Shown here: piece after piece, positions 27,102-35,717 of the stretch
How the letters are laid out: the number at the start of each line of letters is the position of its first letter
Numbering within the stretch: position 1 is the stretch's first letter
Origin: an uncultured Blastocatellia bacterium
GTDB taxonomy: Bacteria > Acidobacteriota > Blastocatellia > Pyrinomonadales > Pyrinomonadaceae
Direction: 5' to 3'
NCBI GenBank assembly: GCA_946480785.1
Contig: CAMLLD010000039.1
Coordinates: 1-61,008, forward strand
DNA length: 61,008 nucleotides
The notes under the pieces: generated by a model
What the model was told of the DNA's origin: nothing
The model's database searches: none
What the model saw: only the letters and a program-made list of their open reading frames with translations
Made by a program: the position numbers and the translations under genes

Positions 27102-28280
27102 TCATGGGCCACCAACCAGCAGGTGAAATACGCCCTGCTTGCCGGCGACCAGATCGCTTCGCGCGGCCGGATGCTTGAGCTGCAGGATCAACTTCGCGAT
27201 GCGCCGCGCATTGCCCGCCGTCATGTTGGCCGCGCGATTCGAAAGCGCGTAGTGATAGAGCAAACTTCCGCTCACCTTGATACGGCCCGCCGAGATCTGC
27301 ACGCCGAGCGAAGTGCAATCGATCGCGACGCCCGCCCGACATAAGCTCGGTTGCGCGCCGCCGCCGTTCGTTTCCGCGTGATCCGCAGTGGCATTCAATG
27401 CTTGCGCAATCTCTTCGGCATGCCGCGGTAAAAGTAACTCATAGTCCGTCTCACTCTGAAGCCGCCGCCTGACTGCCACGGCAAGCAACGTCAACGTCAC
27501 CACAACCGTTAGCGCGACGTGCCACCAGTGAAGCGGAAGTACGCCGCCGAACTCGCCGCCGACAACCAGCAACATCAATCCGAGCGAAATCCACTGGCTC
27601 TCAGAGAAGCCCAGCACGTAAGCGCGATCCGTATCGGCGCGGACAAACTCAAAGAAGAACCGCCCCGTGCCGTACGCGCATATATATAAGGACAGCGCGG
27701 TGCCGGGCGGATAGCCGCGCCAAACGAGCACACAGCCAACCGCGACAATACTGCCCACCCACAATGATTCGATAAGCTGAATCGGCAGAAAACGCGTCAT
27801 CGCATAATACGGACTAAATCCCGCCGCGACGTGCTCCGGGCCATAACGCACGCCCCATCGTGCCGGACTCCCGTGGCAACACCCGACCATCAAGCAACCG
27901 ACTCGCCCGCACATCAGCCCGATTCCCAAACCCAGGATGCTAATGTCGAGAAAACTCAGCACCGGCTGGGTTAGCAACCACGATAAGGATGCAGTCGCAG
28001 CAAGCAGCACGATTTCATGATGACAGTACGTCAGGCGTTCCTCGCCGAGAATGATTTTCGTGCCCATGATCAACGCCAGAAAGGCTACGACGTCGACGAC
28101 GATCAATAAGCTCATGACCGGCAGCGATAGTCCAGTAAGATGTGCCAGCACCAACATCAACACTATCGCCAGCACCAGTCCCAAACCGCCGAAGACCTGA
28201 AAGCACGACCACGATCTGCCGCCGAACTCAAACGCGGGTCGCACCAGTCGATCAAAGAAATTATTTACGACTCTCTTCAT
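27102..28280 (-). CDS. Lgt-like (prolipoprotein diacylglyceryl transferase family) membrane protein with C-terminal extension
   Basis: 392 aa from ATG 28280, four bases after the preceding stop; a longer open frame upstream overlaps another gene and lacks a start signal. Seven or so helices carry the family block 'CGRVGCLMVGCCHGSPARWG' and an upstream ERLTYCHHEIVLLAA segment. Canonical Lgt has GRxxNFxNxE at this place, so this is the divergent CxxGCC branch whose reaction is not established. After the last helix (~275) a soluble ~110-residue tail (GVAIDCTSLGVQISAGRIKV, LIHLK-like helix) is unlike Lgt. It lies inside the eCIS cluster and is paralogous to the membrane half of the protein at 56369. 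Activity on lipoproteins should not be assumed. Confidence 0.72.
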   Translation of the reverse strand: MKRVVNNFFDRLVRPAFEFGGRSWSCFQVFGGLGLVLAIVLMLVLAHLTGLSLPVMSLLIVVDVVAFLALIMGTKIILGEERLTYCHHEIVLLAATASLSWLLTQPVLSFLDISILGLGIGLMCGRVGCLMVGCCHGSPARWGVRYGPEHVAAGFSPYYAMTRFLPIQLIESLWVGSIVAVGCVLVWRGYPPGTALSLYICAYGTGRFFFEFVRADTDRAYVLGFSESQWISLGLMLLVVGGEFGGVLPLHWWHVALTVVVTLTLLAVAVRRRLQSETDYELLLPRHAEEIAQALNATADHAETNGGGAQPSLCRAGVAIDCTSLGVQISAGRIKVSGSLLYHYALSNRAANMTAGNARRIAKLILQLKHPAARSDLVAGKQGVFHLLVGGP

Positions 28281-28284
28281 CGCT

Positions 28285-28788
28285 TCATCTTGGCCGAGCT
28301 GACGGAAATCGTCGCTCGCCGAGGTGTAACTGAAAATTTTCCTCGTAACCTTGCAGCGTCGTGCCGGGAAAAACTGCAAGATGAAGAACTTTGGAACTCT
28401 CCGGCGAGAGAAACAGAGCAAGCCCGCGATCTGAGTAGACCCACTCACCCTTTGCGATCTGTATCGTGCTCCACTCGCAATCAAATTTTGCTTGCGGCTC
28501 ACCGAGGTCTTTCAACAGATCGGCTACGCTTGTAGAGAAATTCGGATACGCTACATCCAACAGCAGCGCCTGTGGTCCATCGGACCACACTCTAACCGGC
28601 TGATCGTAATTCTCCGCCACCAGCATCCGAAACTCTCGTTTGCTTTTTCCCAGTCGCGCGAAACCGTAACCATCGTTCACCAAGCGAAAGTGCTGCGTTA
28701 CCTCAGGCAACGAACACGACGCTGGCAGACCGGACCATTTGCCAAAATCACGAGCAGCGAAATTTTCGAGTGCGGACGAGCAAGACAT
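28285..28788 (-). CDS. uncharacterised soluble protein between cargo and Lgt-like genes
   Basis: 167 aa from the ATG at 28788, which has GAGG nine bases upstream and leaves 25 bp after the cargo gene; a frame from 28866 would overlap that gene. It is soluble, mixed alpha/beta, with no signal peptide and no motif I recognise (MSCSSALENFAARDFGKW, then DLLKDLGEPQAKFDCEW, then GLALFLSPESSKVLHLAVFP). The part around LKDLGEPQAKFDCEW resembles the many small DUF proteins found beside toxins, so an immunity or adaptor function is possible, but this rests on position only. Confidence 0.55.
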   Translation of the reverse strand: MSCSSALENFAARDFGKWSGLPASCSLPEVTQHFRLVNDGYGFARLGKSKREFRMLVAENYDQPVRVWSDGPQALLLDVAYPNFSTSVADLLKDLGEPQAKFDCEWSTIQIAKGEWVYSDRGLALFLSPESSKVLHLAVFPGTTLQGYEENFQLHLGERRFPSARPR

Positions 28789-28813
28789 ATCAACTTCCTC
28801 AATGCGGTCAAAT

Positions 28814-31420
28814 TCACGGCGCGCCGATGAGCTGGATCTTACCCAGGAAAAATGCGGCATAAACATTCTGAATCCCGACCTGGTTTACCAGTTTCATAGC
28901 CTGATCAAACGATGCATAGCGGCGCTGATTCATCTCGGGCACATTCGCGGGATCAAACGGGGCGCCGGAAAGCGCCGTGCCCTCAACTTGATCTCTGAGC
29001 GCCTGCTCCGACACGTGGCTCTTAATGTTGGTCCACGCAATTTCCGCCAACACCGAAGCCATCCCTTCAACCAACGCGTTGTACTGTTCAGACCCGTAAT
29101 GAAAAGTCGTATCCGCGTAGTTATGATAGTCCTGATTCTCGAGTGAATGGACGTACTCATGAATCATGATCTGGAAGTAATCCCAGAACATCTTTCTATT
29201 CTCGTCGTCGCTGCCTTTCTTGAAACGCTGGATCGAAACTTTACCTTCATTTTGCGACGCTTCCCAGTTCCGATCGATAGCCAGCAGTTTGTCTCTATGC
29301 GTTGAGGCGAAACCTTTCTGGATCCTTTCGAGGATCGTAGCTTCCGCATCGCCGCCCGCCGGCGGTGGCGTGGTCCGGCCCGGCACCGCCCCATGCTCGC
29401 GGTTAATCTGCAGAATGTCTGCGTCGTCGGTGAGCATGTAGGCTACCAGCTCTTTTGCCTGCTGTTTTTTCCCGGTGTTATCCAGCGCGGCCTGGCTGGC
29501 CTTCTGCTCTACAAAGCGGTCGTTCAGATTTACGCCTTCCTTGAATTCTGGTCCTCTCGCATAACTGCCAAAAACCTTGTCTGTTTGCTGTCTGGCAGCG
29601 TTACCGATCTCTTCGAAACGATCCATCTTAAACGTCTTGCTTGCCTGCCCATGTTCGACGGTCCCTTTGCCGGTGACCAACTGTGCGGTCTTCTCGTCGA
29701 TCCAATCTTTCACGCGCGCTTTGATGCGGGCTTCATAGTGATTGGCGCCTATGTCGGGCTTGAACTCCGGCAATGGACCAGTACCTGGAGCCACCGTTAA
29801 CACGCCGGTTGCCGCTGTCTTTTCCGCCGGCGTCAGCGCATGTGTGCCGGCCAACAGTTCGGGTGGCACTGGTGTACCTGTTGCCGCATATCCCTTTTCA
29901 GGGGAAATTTGAGCCGGCGCTTGTGTTTGACTGACTTCACGATAGAGGTTCTGCAGCGTCTGCTCCATCACCGAGACCGCATCAGGCGAAACGTTGCGAT
30001 CGACGTAGTCGATGCGCAGCGCCTCGAGATCTTTGAGCGCCTGCTTTTGCTCATCCGGCTTGAGGCCTTTGATGAACGCGAGCAGATCCGCAACCGTCGT
30101 CCCTCCATCGACCTTCGTCTGCAGATCTGACTTGCTGTATTTCTTGTCCGAACATCGTTGCAGCTTCAGGCCGGATCGGAGTCGAGGCAGAGATTGTTTG
30201 GTGAAGTTTCCCAGCAACCCCTTCGCTCCTCCGAAAGTGGAAACAACAGCGCCAACCGCCGAAACGTCTGCTTCTTCTTCCAACGCACTCGACTGCGCGT
30301 CGCTCTTCGTCATCGGCGCGCCGGGCACGTCGCTGCTCTGCTGCTGCACGACATGGGCCAACTCGTGAGCGATCAGGGCATCGCCGACGGGCGTTCCCGG
30401 TTGATACTCGCCTGGGCCAAACGCGATGTCGCTGCCGATCGTGAAGGCCCGCGCGTCGAGACGATCTGAAGCTTCCTGTGCGGCAAAGTCTGAGTGCACT
30501 CGCACGCCGGAGAAATCCGCGCCGAACGCGGACTGCATTCGTTGCCTGATGCCGCCTTCGAGTGGCTGGCCCGAGCCGAGTTCGGCGCGAACTGTTTGCG
30601 GATCGCCTACGTTGCCGCCGGGTTCGTGACCTTCTTTGCCCTTGAACAACATCTTGCCAACGCCTGCGATCGCGCTGCCCGCGGCTGAGAGCAATCCACC
30701 CACGAGTCCGGAAGCTGTTATGCCCGGCATCTCGGGACTGGCGCCCGCCAGCTCTTCCGGAACCTCCGGGGTCTCGCCCGTAGCGCGCCATTGCTCGATC
30801 CCACGTCGCAATTTTTGCGTAACCAGCGGCAGGTAATCCTGCGCGCTCCTGATGCCGGCCGACTCCGGCACGTACTTGCGCAGGGCGCGTTCGAGATGAG
30901 CGCTCGACTGTTCGCTGTAGTGGTCCAACCAGCGATTGATGTAAGGACAACCCATCGCCGACCACATCGTGCCGGACAGCGCTTGTTCGGCGGCACTGCA
31001 CGCGGCGTTGCGCAGTTGGGAAAGAAATTCAGTCTTGCGCATTTGTCCCGCGTTCAGATCTTTCGCGTCGTCGTCGACGATCAATGTGGGCGCTTTTGCA
31101 GCGGGCGCGGTTTCGGGTTGCGTGGCGGGCTGAGTGTCTGGCGTTCCTTCGCGTGCCGCGCGTTGGATCATCGGGCCGGGAAGATTTCTGGTAAGGTGCG
31201 TTGCGATAAGATCGGCCTGCTGCTCCGACTCATTCGCCGGCTCAGGCACTTTTGGTTTTCGTCTGTTGCCACCACCGGCGAGCAATCGCAGCATCGCCTG
31301 GTTGCCGGCAGCCTGCTGCAGGTCCAGCAGCAGATCGACTGACGTTGATTCACTGGGTGGCTGCCTGGCCTGCTCGCCATTGGCTGTTTGAGCAGAAACT
31401 GTTTCGCGCGCGTTACCCAT
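28814..31420 (-). CDS. eCIS DUF4157 cargo protein with C-terminal HExxH metallopeptidase-like domain
   Basis: 868 aa. Near the N terminus is LLDLQQAAGNQAMLRLL. The ~100-aa 'MRKTEFL...MGCPYI.RW' block runs at ~125-225, and a Gly/Ala-rich hydrophobic segment (GLVGGLLSAAGSAIAGVGKM) follows. DUF4157 spans ~290-370 and contains AHELAHVVQQ (His-Glu ~350). The distinctive C terminus (~480-868) contains MIHEYVHSLE, an HExxH at ~752-756, and VEGMASVLAEIAW, where the Glu could be the third zinc ligand. DUF4157 is the 'eCIS core' domain found in cargo-like proteins of these systems; the C-terminal peptidase is inferred to be the toxic activity. It lies six bases after the next cargo gene. Confidence 0.82.
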   Translation of the reverse strand: MGNARETVSAQTANGEQARQPPSESTSVDLLLDLQQAAGNQAMLRLLAGGGNRRKPKVPEPANESEQQADLIATHLTRNLPGPMIQRAAREGTPDTQPATQPETAPAAKAPTLIVDDDAKDLNAGQMRKTEFLSQLRNAACSAAEQALSGTMWSAMGCPYINRWLDHYSEQSSAHLERALRKYVPESAGIRSAQDYLPLVTQKLRRGIEQWRATGETPEVPEELAGASPEMPGITASGLVGGLLSAAGSAIAGVGKMLFKGKEGHEPGGNVGDPQTVRAELGSGQPLEGGIRQRMQSAFGADFSGVRVHSDFAAQEASDRLDARAFTIGSDIAFGPGEYQPGTPVGDALIAHELAHVVQQQSSDVPGAPMTKSDAQSSALEEEADVSAVGAVVSTFGGAKGLLGNFTKQSLPRLRSGLKLQRCSDKKYSKSDLQTKVDGGTTVADLLAFIKGLKPDEQKQALKDLEALRIDYVDRNVSPDAVSVMEQTLQNLYREVSQTQAPAQISPEKGYAATGTPVPPELLAGTHALTPAEKTAATGVLTVAPGTGPLPEFKPDIGANHYEARIKARVKDWIDEKTAQLVTGKGTVEHGQASKTFKMDRFEEIGNAARQQTDKVFGSYARGPEFKEGVNLNDRFVEQKASQAALDNTGKKQQAKELVAYMLTDDADILQINREHGAVPGRTTPPPAGGDAEATILERIQKGFASTHRDKLLAIDRNWEASQNEGKVSIQRFKKGSDDENRKMFWDYFQIMIHEYVHSLENQDYHNYADTTFHYGSEQYNALVEGMASVLAEIAWTNIKSHVSEQALRDQVEGTALSGAPFDPANVPEMNQRRYASFDQAMKLVNQVGIQNVYAAFFLGKIQLIGAP

Positions 31421-31426
31421 CGCCGA

Positions 31427-33481
31427 TTACTTTTTCTTCGGTTCGCGAACGATCTTCATGAGATCGTCAATCAACTCTTTCGACAGCGGCTCACCTTTCC
31501 GGTTCGTCGCTTCGCGAGTCTTCCATCGGTAAACCCAAACTGACATCGACTGCTGCACCTTTTCAGCTTCTGTCGGATCAGATACCGGCTTGTCGTAGTA
31601 GGCCTTTAGTTTTGCGAGAGACGCCGTCTTCGCAGCGGGCGAAGCCGTAGAGTAATAGTCAAGCAGTGGCGCGAAGAGCGGCCGGCCTTCCCTGGGAAGT
31701 GAGGCGTATTGCTGGAAGTAATTAATGAAGTCAACGGTCCAGGTCTCGAGTTCCTCACTATCATCCTTAACCGCTTGCTCTTCTTTTGTCAGAGGTTTGT
31801 CGCCGGGCTTTTGCCTCTCTGCATGCGAGCCGAGGTGATGCGTCGTGTGATAAAGCTCGTGCTCCGCGTACATCTTCGTAACCAGGGGAGTGGCGGGATC
31901 GAGTGCATACGGGCCGATGACCGCGTAAATGTCGTTGCCAACATCGAAAGAATGACCAGGGTTTTTACCAATCTCGCTATTTTTGTTGTACTTCTTCTTG
32001 TGGTCCAGCCGGGGGTCGAAGTTGATGGCGGGAGCTTGCTTGTAATCTTTGGGAGACTCCTGGTCCTTCGAAGTCTGGGTCGCAAGGTTTACGTCGAATT
32101 TCGTGCCCAAGGCTTGCTTCACTAGCGCCAGCATCATCGCCTCGTCTCTGGGTTTCGAGTCGTCTTTGGGCCTCGCCGTCTCCACGTCTTTGGCCCAGTC
32201 GCCTGACAAAGCGACTTGCTTACTCGCCGCGCCCGGTGTGGTCGAATCAGTTTTCTTCGGACTCGAACCGCAACCCTGAAGCCGCAAGCCGGAACGCATG
32301 CGCGGCATCGCCTGTTGGCCCAATTGCGACAACTCCCCGCGCGCGCCGCTCCACAACTTCATCACCGCGCCGACCGCAGAGCGATCCGCGTCTTCTTCCA
32401 GCGAACCTGAATCACCGCCCTTGTGTTGCGCGCCAGCCGCCGCGTTGCCGCCTCCCTGTTGCACCACGTGCGCCAACTCGTGCGCCAGCAATGCATCGCC
32501 GACCGGCGTGCCCGGCTTGTATTCCTCTCCGCCAAACGCGATGTCGCTGCCGATCGTGAACGCCCGCGCCTGCATTCCTTCCGTCAACTTACGCGCGCGC
32601 GTGTCCGTGTGTACCCGCACGCCCGCGAAGTCCACTCCGAACGCTGACTGCATCCGTCGCTGCGTCGCGCCGTCGAGCGATTGACCGCCGCCAAGTTGCG
32701 CTCGAATCGCCGCCGGATCTTCCGTCGTCTCCGTTTGCGCGCCTTCGTGCCGTTTGAACAACATGCTCCCGACACTCGACAGCGCGCTCCCGATGCCGCT
32801 CACCGCACTCGAGATCGCGCCACCAATCGCTGACACTGCGCCGCCGATCAATCCGCCCAGCAATCCTCCGGCGGTCATCCCCGGCATGCTGCCACTCGCA
32901 AACTCCGGCGGCAGATCCTTCACTTCACCCGTGCTGCGCCACTCTTCAATCCCGCGACGCAAGCGTTGCTGGACCAGCGGAATGTAGTCCGACGCACTGT
33001 GGACACTCGCAGCTTCCGGCACGTACTTGCGCAGCGCGCGCTCCAGATACGCGCTCGGTTGTTTGCTGTAGTGATCCAGCCAGCGATCGATGTAGGGGCA
33101 ACCCATCGCCGACCACATCGTGCCGGCCAGTGCTGTTTCCGCGGCACTGCACGCGGCGTTGCGCAGTTGGGAAAGAAATTCCGTCTTGCGCATCTGACCA
33201 GGCTTTACGTCTGCGTCGTCTTCAACGATCAGCGATGGCCCAGCCGGCTGTTGACCATTTTCCGCTTGAGCGGCAGCACCAGAATCTGCACCACCGTCCT
33301 TTCCCTTCTTTTGCAGCATCGTCCCGCCGCCGCTGAACAATCTCAACAGCGCCTGATTGCCGGCGCTCTGCTGCAACTCCTGCACGGAATGCTGGCGCAG
33401 CGTGTCGTTCGCGGGCAGCGCGTTTCCCTGCTCCACAACTGCCAAACCCTTCGCCGGTGATTTTGTTCGGGGACTACGCAT
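31427..33481 (-). CDS. eCIS DUF4157 cargo protein with a second, different HExxH domain
   Basis: 684 aa with the same N-terminal plan as its neighbour: VQELQQSAGNQALLRLF; the MRKTEFL block at ~95-195; a Gly/Ser/Ala hydrophobic stretch; and DUF4157 at ~270-350 with HELAHVVQQ. The C-terminal ~270 residues are unrelated to the neighbour's: YAEHELYHTTHH places HExxH at ~539-543, and ELETWTVDFINYF about 40 residues later could give the third ligand. The end is basic (VREPKKK). It is a likely toxin payload. A stem-loop at 33508-33538 lies just upstream, between it and the structural genes. Confidence 0.82.
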   Translation of the reverse strand: MRSPRTKSPAKGLAVVEQGNALPANDTLRQHSVQELQQSAGNQALLRLFSGGGTMLQKKGKDGGADSGAAAQAENGQQPAGPSLIVEDDADVKPGQMRKTEFLSQLRNAACSAAETALAGTMWSAMGCPYIDRWLDHYSKQPSAYLERALRKYVPEAASVHSASDYIPLVQQRLRRGIEEWRSTGEVKDLPPEFASGSMPGMTAGGLLGGLIGGAVSAIGGAISSAVSGIGSALSSVGSMLFKRHEGAQTETTEDPAAIRAQLGGGQSLDGATQRRMQSAFGVDFAGVRVHTDTRARKLTEGMQARAFTIGSDIAFGGEEYKPGTPVGDALLAHELAHVVQQGGGNAAAGAQHKGGDSGSLEEDADRSAVGAVMKLWSGARGELSQLGQQAMPRMRSGLRLQGCGSSPKKTDSTTPGAASKQVALSGDWAKDVETARPKDDSKPRDEAMMLALVKQALGTKFDVNLATQTSKDQESPKDYKQAPAINFDPRLDHKKKYNKNSEIGKNPGHSFDVGNDIYAVIGPYALDPATPLVTKMYAEHELYHTTHHLGSHAERQKPGDKPLTKEEQAVKDDSEELETWTVDFINYFQQYASLPREGRPLFAPLLDYYSTASPAAKTASLAKLKAYYDKPVSDPTEAEKVQQSMSVWVYRWKTREATNRKGEPLSKELIDDLMKIVREPKKK

Positions 33482-33507
33482 CGGAATCCGGCACGCTATG
33501 CCGTCGT

Positions 33508-33538
33508 GGTGATTTCGGCCTGACGAACCGAAACCACC
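33508..33538 (-). other. mRNA stem-loop between structural and cargo genes
   Basis: In the 101-bp gap, the minus strand can fold an 11-bp stem (33538-33528 with 33518-33508) with a 9-nt loop; ten pairs are Watson-Crick and one is G-U, which pairs only in the minus-strand RNA. There is no T-tract. It may be a partial terminator or processing site that lowers cargo expression relative to the baseplate genes. Confidence 0.45.
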
Positions 33539-33582
33539 CGGACGCAGAGAACGAAGAGGTCGCCGAGAGCGTTTGAGGCCGG

Positions 33583-34827
33583 CTATTTGCTGGGCGGTAG
33601 CGTATCCGCGAGCGGCGCGGTGTCGCGGTTTGGCGCCTTACCTATCGTTTTTTTTTGCGCGTCCGCCTTGTCGGTCGTCGCGGAGTCCGCCTTTCCGGCG
33701 CCCGTCGGCTCAGCGGCGGCCCTCACTTGCAACGCATTGCGCTGCACTGCGCGCTGCTCGTTCGGGAATTTGAGAGCCAGCGTGCGTGCTCCGGCTTTGG
33801 CGGCCTGATCGACTTTGATCGGAACTTCGAGCACTCGATTGTCGGTGGCGGACGGTTTTATCGCATCCGTCTTAACAGTTATTCCCGGTCCGGCTTCAAC
33901 CATCGTTCCCGGCGGAATCGGCCGGTCGGTCTGAATTTTGATCACGCGCTCTTCGCCCGGCACCAGATCCTGCGCGTCGTCAACGGATTGAATCTGCTGT
34001 GGCCCCTGGCAGTTCCACCAGAACGAAGCTTGCGACAGGACCATGCGACGGCAAGCGCAGTTCTCGATCTTCGTGATCGTGCCGTCATCATCGAGTTGAA
34101 CGCGCGCCAGGCCAACCCACGGCTCATCCGGCGTTGTGGGGCACTCAGGATTGGGAGCGTTTTCGAATAACTGGTTGAAGACCGGCGGATCGGCGTGCTC
34201 TTGCGGGCAATGGTCCAGCACTTTGATCTCGTAGCCGTCGCGCCAGCGCGAGTTCTCGCAACGCGTGTCGTCGCAACCACAACCCATCGGTTGAACGCGA
34301 ACCGGTCGCGACGCGAACTGTTGGTATCTGACGGCAACGAACAACACGTTCGAATCACTCTGGTTGAGCACTTCGACGCACCACGGATCGACTGCGTCAA
34401 CGCACGCCTCGCCGGTAACACCGCTCGTGCCGTTCGTGCGCAGATCTATCACGCGCCCGCAGTCGATATTGATCTCGTCGCCGCACGGGCTGAGAATGTA
34501 GCCGGGCTTGACGTAAACCTTCCACGGTTCAAACTGCGCAGTCGTGGTGTTAGTGCTGGCAGTGCTACTGCCGTTGCCGTTCCCGTTTCCATTACCATTG
34601 CCGTTTCCGTTGGTGGCGCCGTTTTTCTTCGGTACCATGCAGACCTGAGCGCCGCAGACCACGCCCCAGCCGTGCAGCATTCGGTTGTGCATGCGCAGCC
34701 GGTTGCGGAAGTAATCCTGCTCGAGTGTCAGATCGTCTGAGGTGATAAGCTGGCGCGCATAATAGCGAGGCCGTTCAGCCGCGCCGCGATCGCAGGCCAC
34801 GTCGGCGCACATCGTGTCGGTTTTCAT
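33583..34827 (-). CDS. eCIS tail-end family protein (paralogue D) with NG repeat and Ig-like C terminus
   Basis: 414 aa. The N-terminal family motif is YYARQLITSDDLTLEQDYFR followed by HNRMLHGWGVVCG and then VKPGYILSPCGDEINI. Paralogues lie at 34847, 38002 and 39153. Between the motif halves is an (NG)7 run. A Cys-rich patch (MGCGCDDTRCE) occurs near the middle. From ~285 the sequence looks like a beta-sandwich (IQTDRPIPPGTMVEAGPGI), ending in a polar, Lys/Ala-rich disordered tail. No signal peptide. No named function; the location beside the TIGR02242 and baseplate genes suggests a tail-tip, fibre-adaptor or decoration role. Confidence 0.68.
   Translation of the reverse strand: MKTDTMCADVACDRGAAERPRYYARQLITSDDLTLEQDYFRNRLRMHNRMLHGWGVVCGAQVCMVPKKNGATNGNGNGNGNGNGNGSSTASTNTTTAQFEPWKVYVKPGYILSPCGDEINIDCGRVIDLRTNGTSGVTGEACVDAVDPWCVEVLNQSDSNVLFVAVRYQQFASRPVRVQPMGCGCDDTRCENSRWRDGYEIKVLDHCPQEHADPPVFNQLFENAPNPECPTTPDEPWVGLARVQLDDDGTITKIENCACRRMVLSQASFWWNCQGPQQIQSVDDAQDLVPGEERVIKIQTDRPIPPGTMVEAGPGITVKTDAIKPSATDNRVLEVPIKVDQAAKAGARTLALKFPNEQRAVQRNALQVRAAAEPTGAGKADSATTDKADAQKKTIGKAPNRDTAPLADTLPPSK
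34571..34611 (-). repeat. degenerate 6-bp tandem repeat encoding (Asn-Gly)7
   Basis: About seven copies of the 6-base unit AAC/AAT-GGN encode NGNGNGNGNGNGNG inside the gene at 33583. The third bases vary, so it is a protein linker under selection more than a slippage-prone perfect microsatellite. Confidence 0.75.
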
Positions 34828-34846
34828 AGTCTTCTCCCTCTCAAAC

Positions 34847-35680
34847 TTATTCTTTTTCCTGGGCTGGTCTGGCCATGAGCGAAATCATCAATCGATAGAG
34901 CAGCCGATTGGTGAAGGCGATGGGACAGACTTTGTTGTCGAGTTCCGGCTCCAATCCGTCATCACCCGCTCTGAGTTCTATGTTTGCCAAAGGAATGCAG
35001 CAGTCGTCCGGTAACTCGCGACAGCCGCCCGTAACGTAATCGACCAGGGCACGGTAATTGACCTTGTGGCCGTAGACGACGTCGTCGGGAAGCCCGTAAT
35101 CTCTTCCCGGAGCGAAGCCTTCCCGGATCTCGATCGAATACTGCTCACTAATCGAGCCCGAAGCGCACCATGATTGCGAATCGCAATCACTCGCCAGCGC
35201 CGGCATCGGCTCGGTCTTGCATTCGTGATAACAGAGCAGCACGTGAGCAAACTCGATGTCGCAGTAATGATGTTCGCCTTCGCGCCGGTACCGATCGTTT
35301 TCACGGCCGCGTCCCTTTTGATCTGGCGGTTCGTACGGCGGCAACTCCGGCAACGGATATGGCGCCGACGGTTTGGCCACGATGATTTCGTGCCCGCAGC
35401 GATCGATCGCCAAGCCTGGCTGGACCACTACGCTCTTGCCGTCGTCGGTTAGATCAACTCTGAGCCCGCAGATAACGCCCGGACCAGTCACCAGCCGGTT
35501 CAGCAACTGGCGTTTAGAGTTGAAATACTCCTGTTCCATCTCGAGATGGAAAACATCGAGAAGCTTGCCGTAGAAGTAGTTGTTTCGTACGGGTGATTTC
35601 AAATCACTGGGCGTGCGGCTGTCACCGGCAGGATAGCTGCCTTGATATTGGCCCTGAATGGCCTGCTGTCTTTGTGCCAT
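34847..35680 (-). CDS. eCIS tail-end family protein (paralogue C)
   Basis: 277 aa, the shortest family member. The N terminus has NNYFYGKLLDVFHLEMEQEYF, then LLNRLVTGPGVICGLRV and VVQPGLAIDRCGHEIIV: the same layout as the proteins at 33583, 38002 and 39153. A Tyr/Cys-rich centre (HYCDIEFAHVLLCYHEC) could bind metal. No membrane segment or signal peptide. It sits between the NHL/TIGR02242 protein and paralogue D with 37- and 19-bp gaps. Function unknown; probably part of, or assembled on, the distal end of the injection particle. Confidence 0.66.
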   Translation of the reverse strand: MAQRQQAIQGQYQGSYPAGDSRTPSDLKSPVRNNYFYGKLLDVFHLEMEQEYFNSKRQLLNRLVTGPGVICGLRVDLTDDGKSVVVQPGLAIDRCGHEIIVAKPSAPYPLPELPPYEPPDQKGRGRENDRYRREGEHHYCDIEFAHVLLCYHECKTEPMPALASDCDSQSWCASGSISEQYSIEIREGFAPGRDYGLPDDVVYGHKVNYRALVDYVTGGCRELPDDCCIPLANIELRAGDDGLEPELDNKVCPIAFTNRLLYRLMISLMARPAQEKE

Positions 35681-35717
35681 GTTTCCTCCTCCAAACTTTC
35701 GATCGCTCCTTAGTCTT

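Noticed and set aside
27102..28280. Calling this gene lgt
   Set aside because: The canonical GRxxNFxNxE block is replaced by CGRxGCxxxGCCHG and the C terminus is extended, so only family-level similarity is supported.
28285..28502. Extended start (28502) for the Lgt-like gene
   Set aside because: The first 74 residues are basic, overlap the preceding gene in another frame and lack a ribosome-binding site; ATG 28280 follows the preceding stop by four bases.
30051..31001. Minus-strand 316-aa frame within the 868-aa cargo gene
   Set aside because: Arg-rich out-of-frame shadow; the overlapping frame has clear domains.
34571..34611. CRISPR-like or phase-variable repeat at the Asn-Gly run
   Set aside because: The repeat is only 6 bp with synonymous variation, codes in frame and has no spacers.
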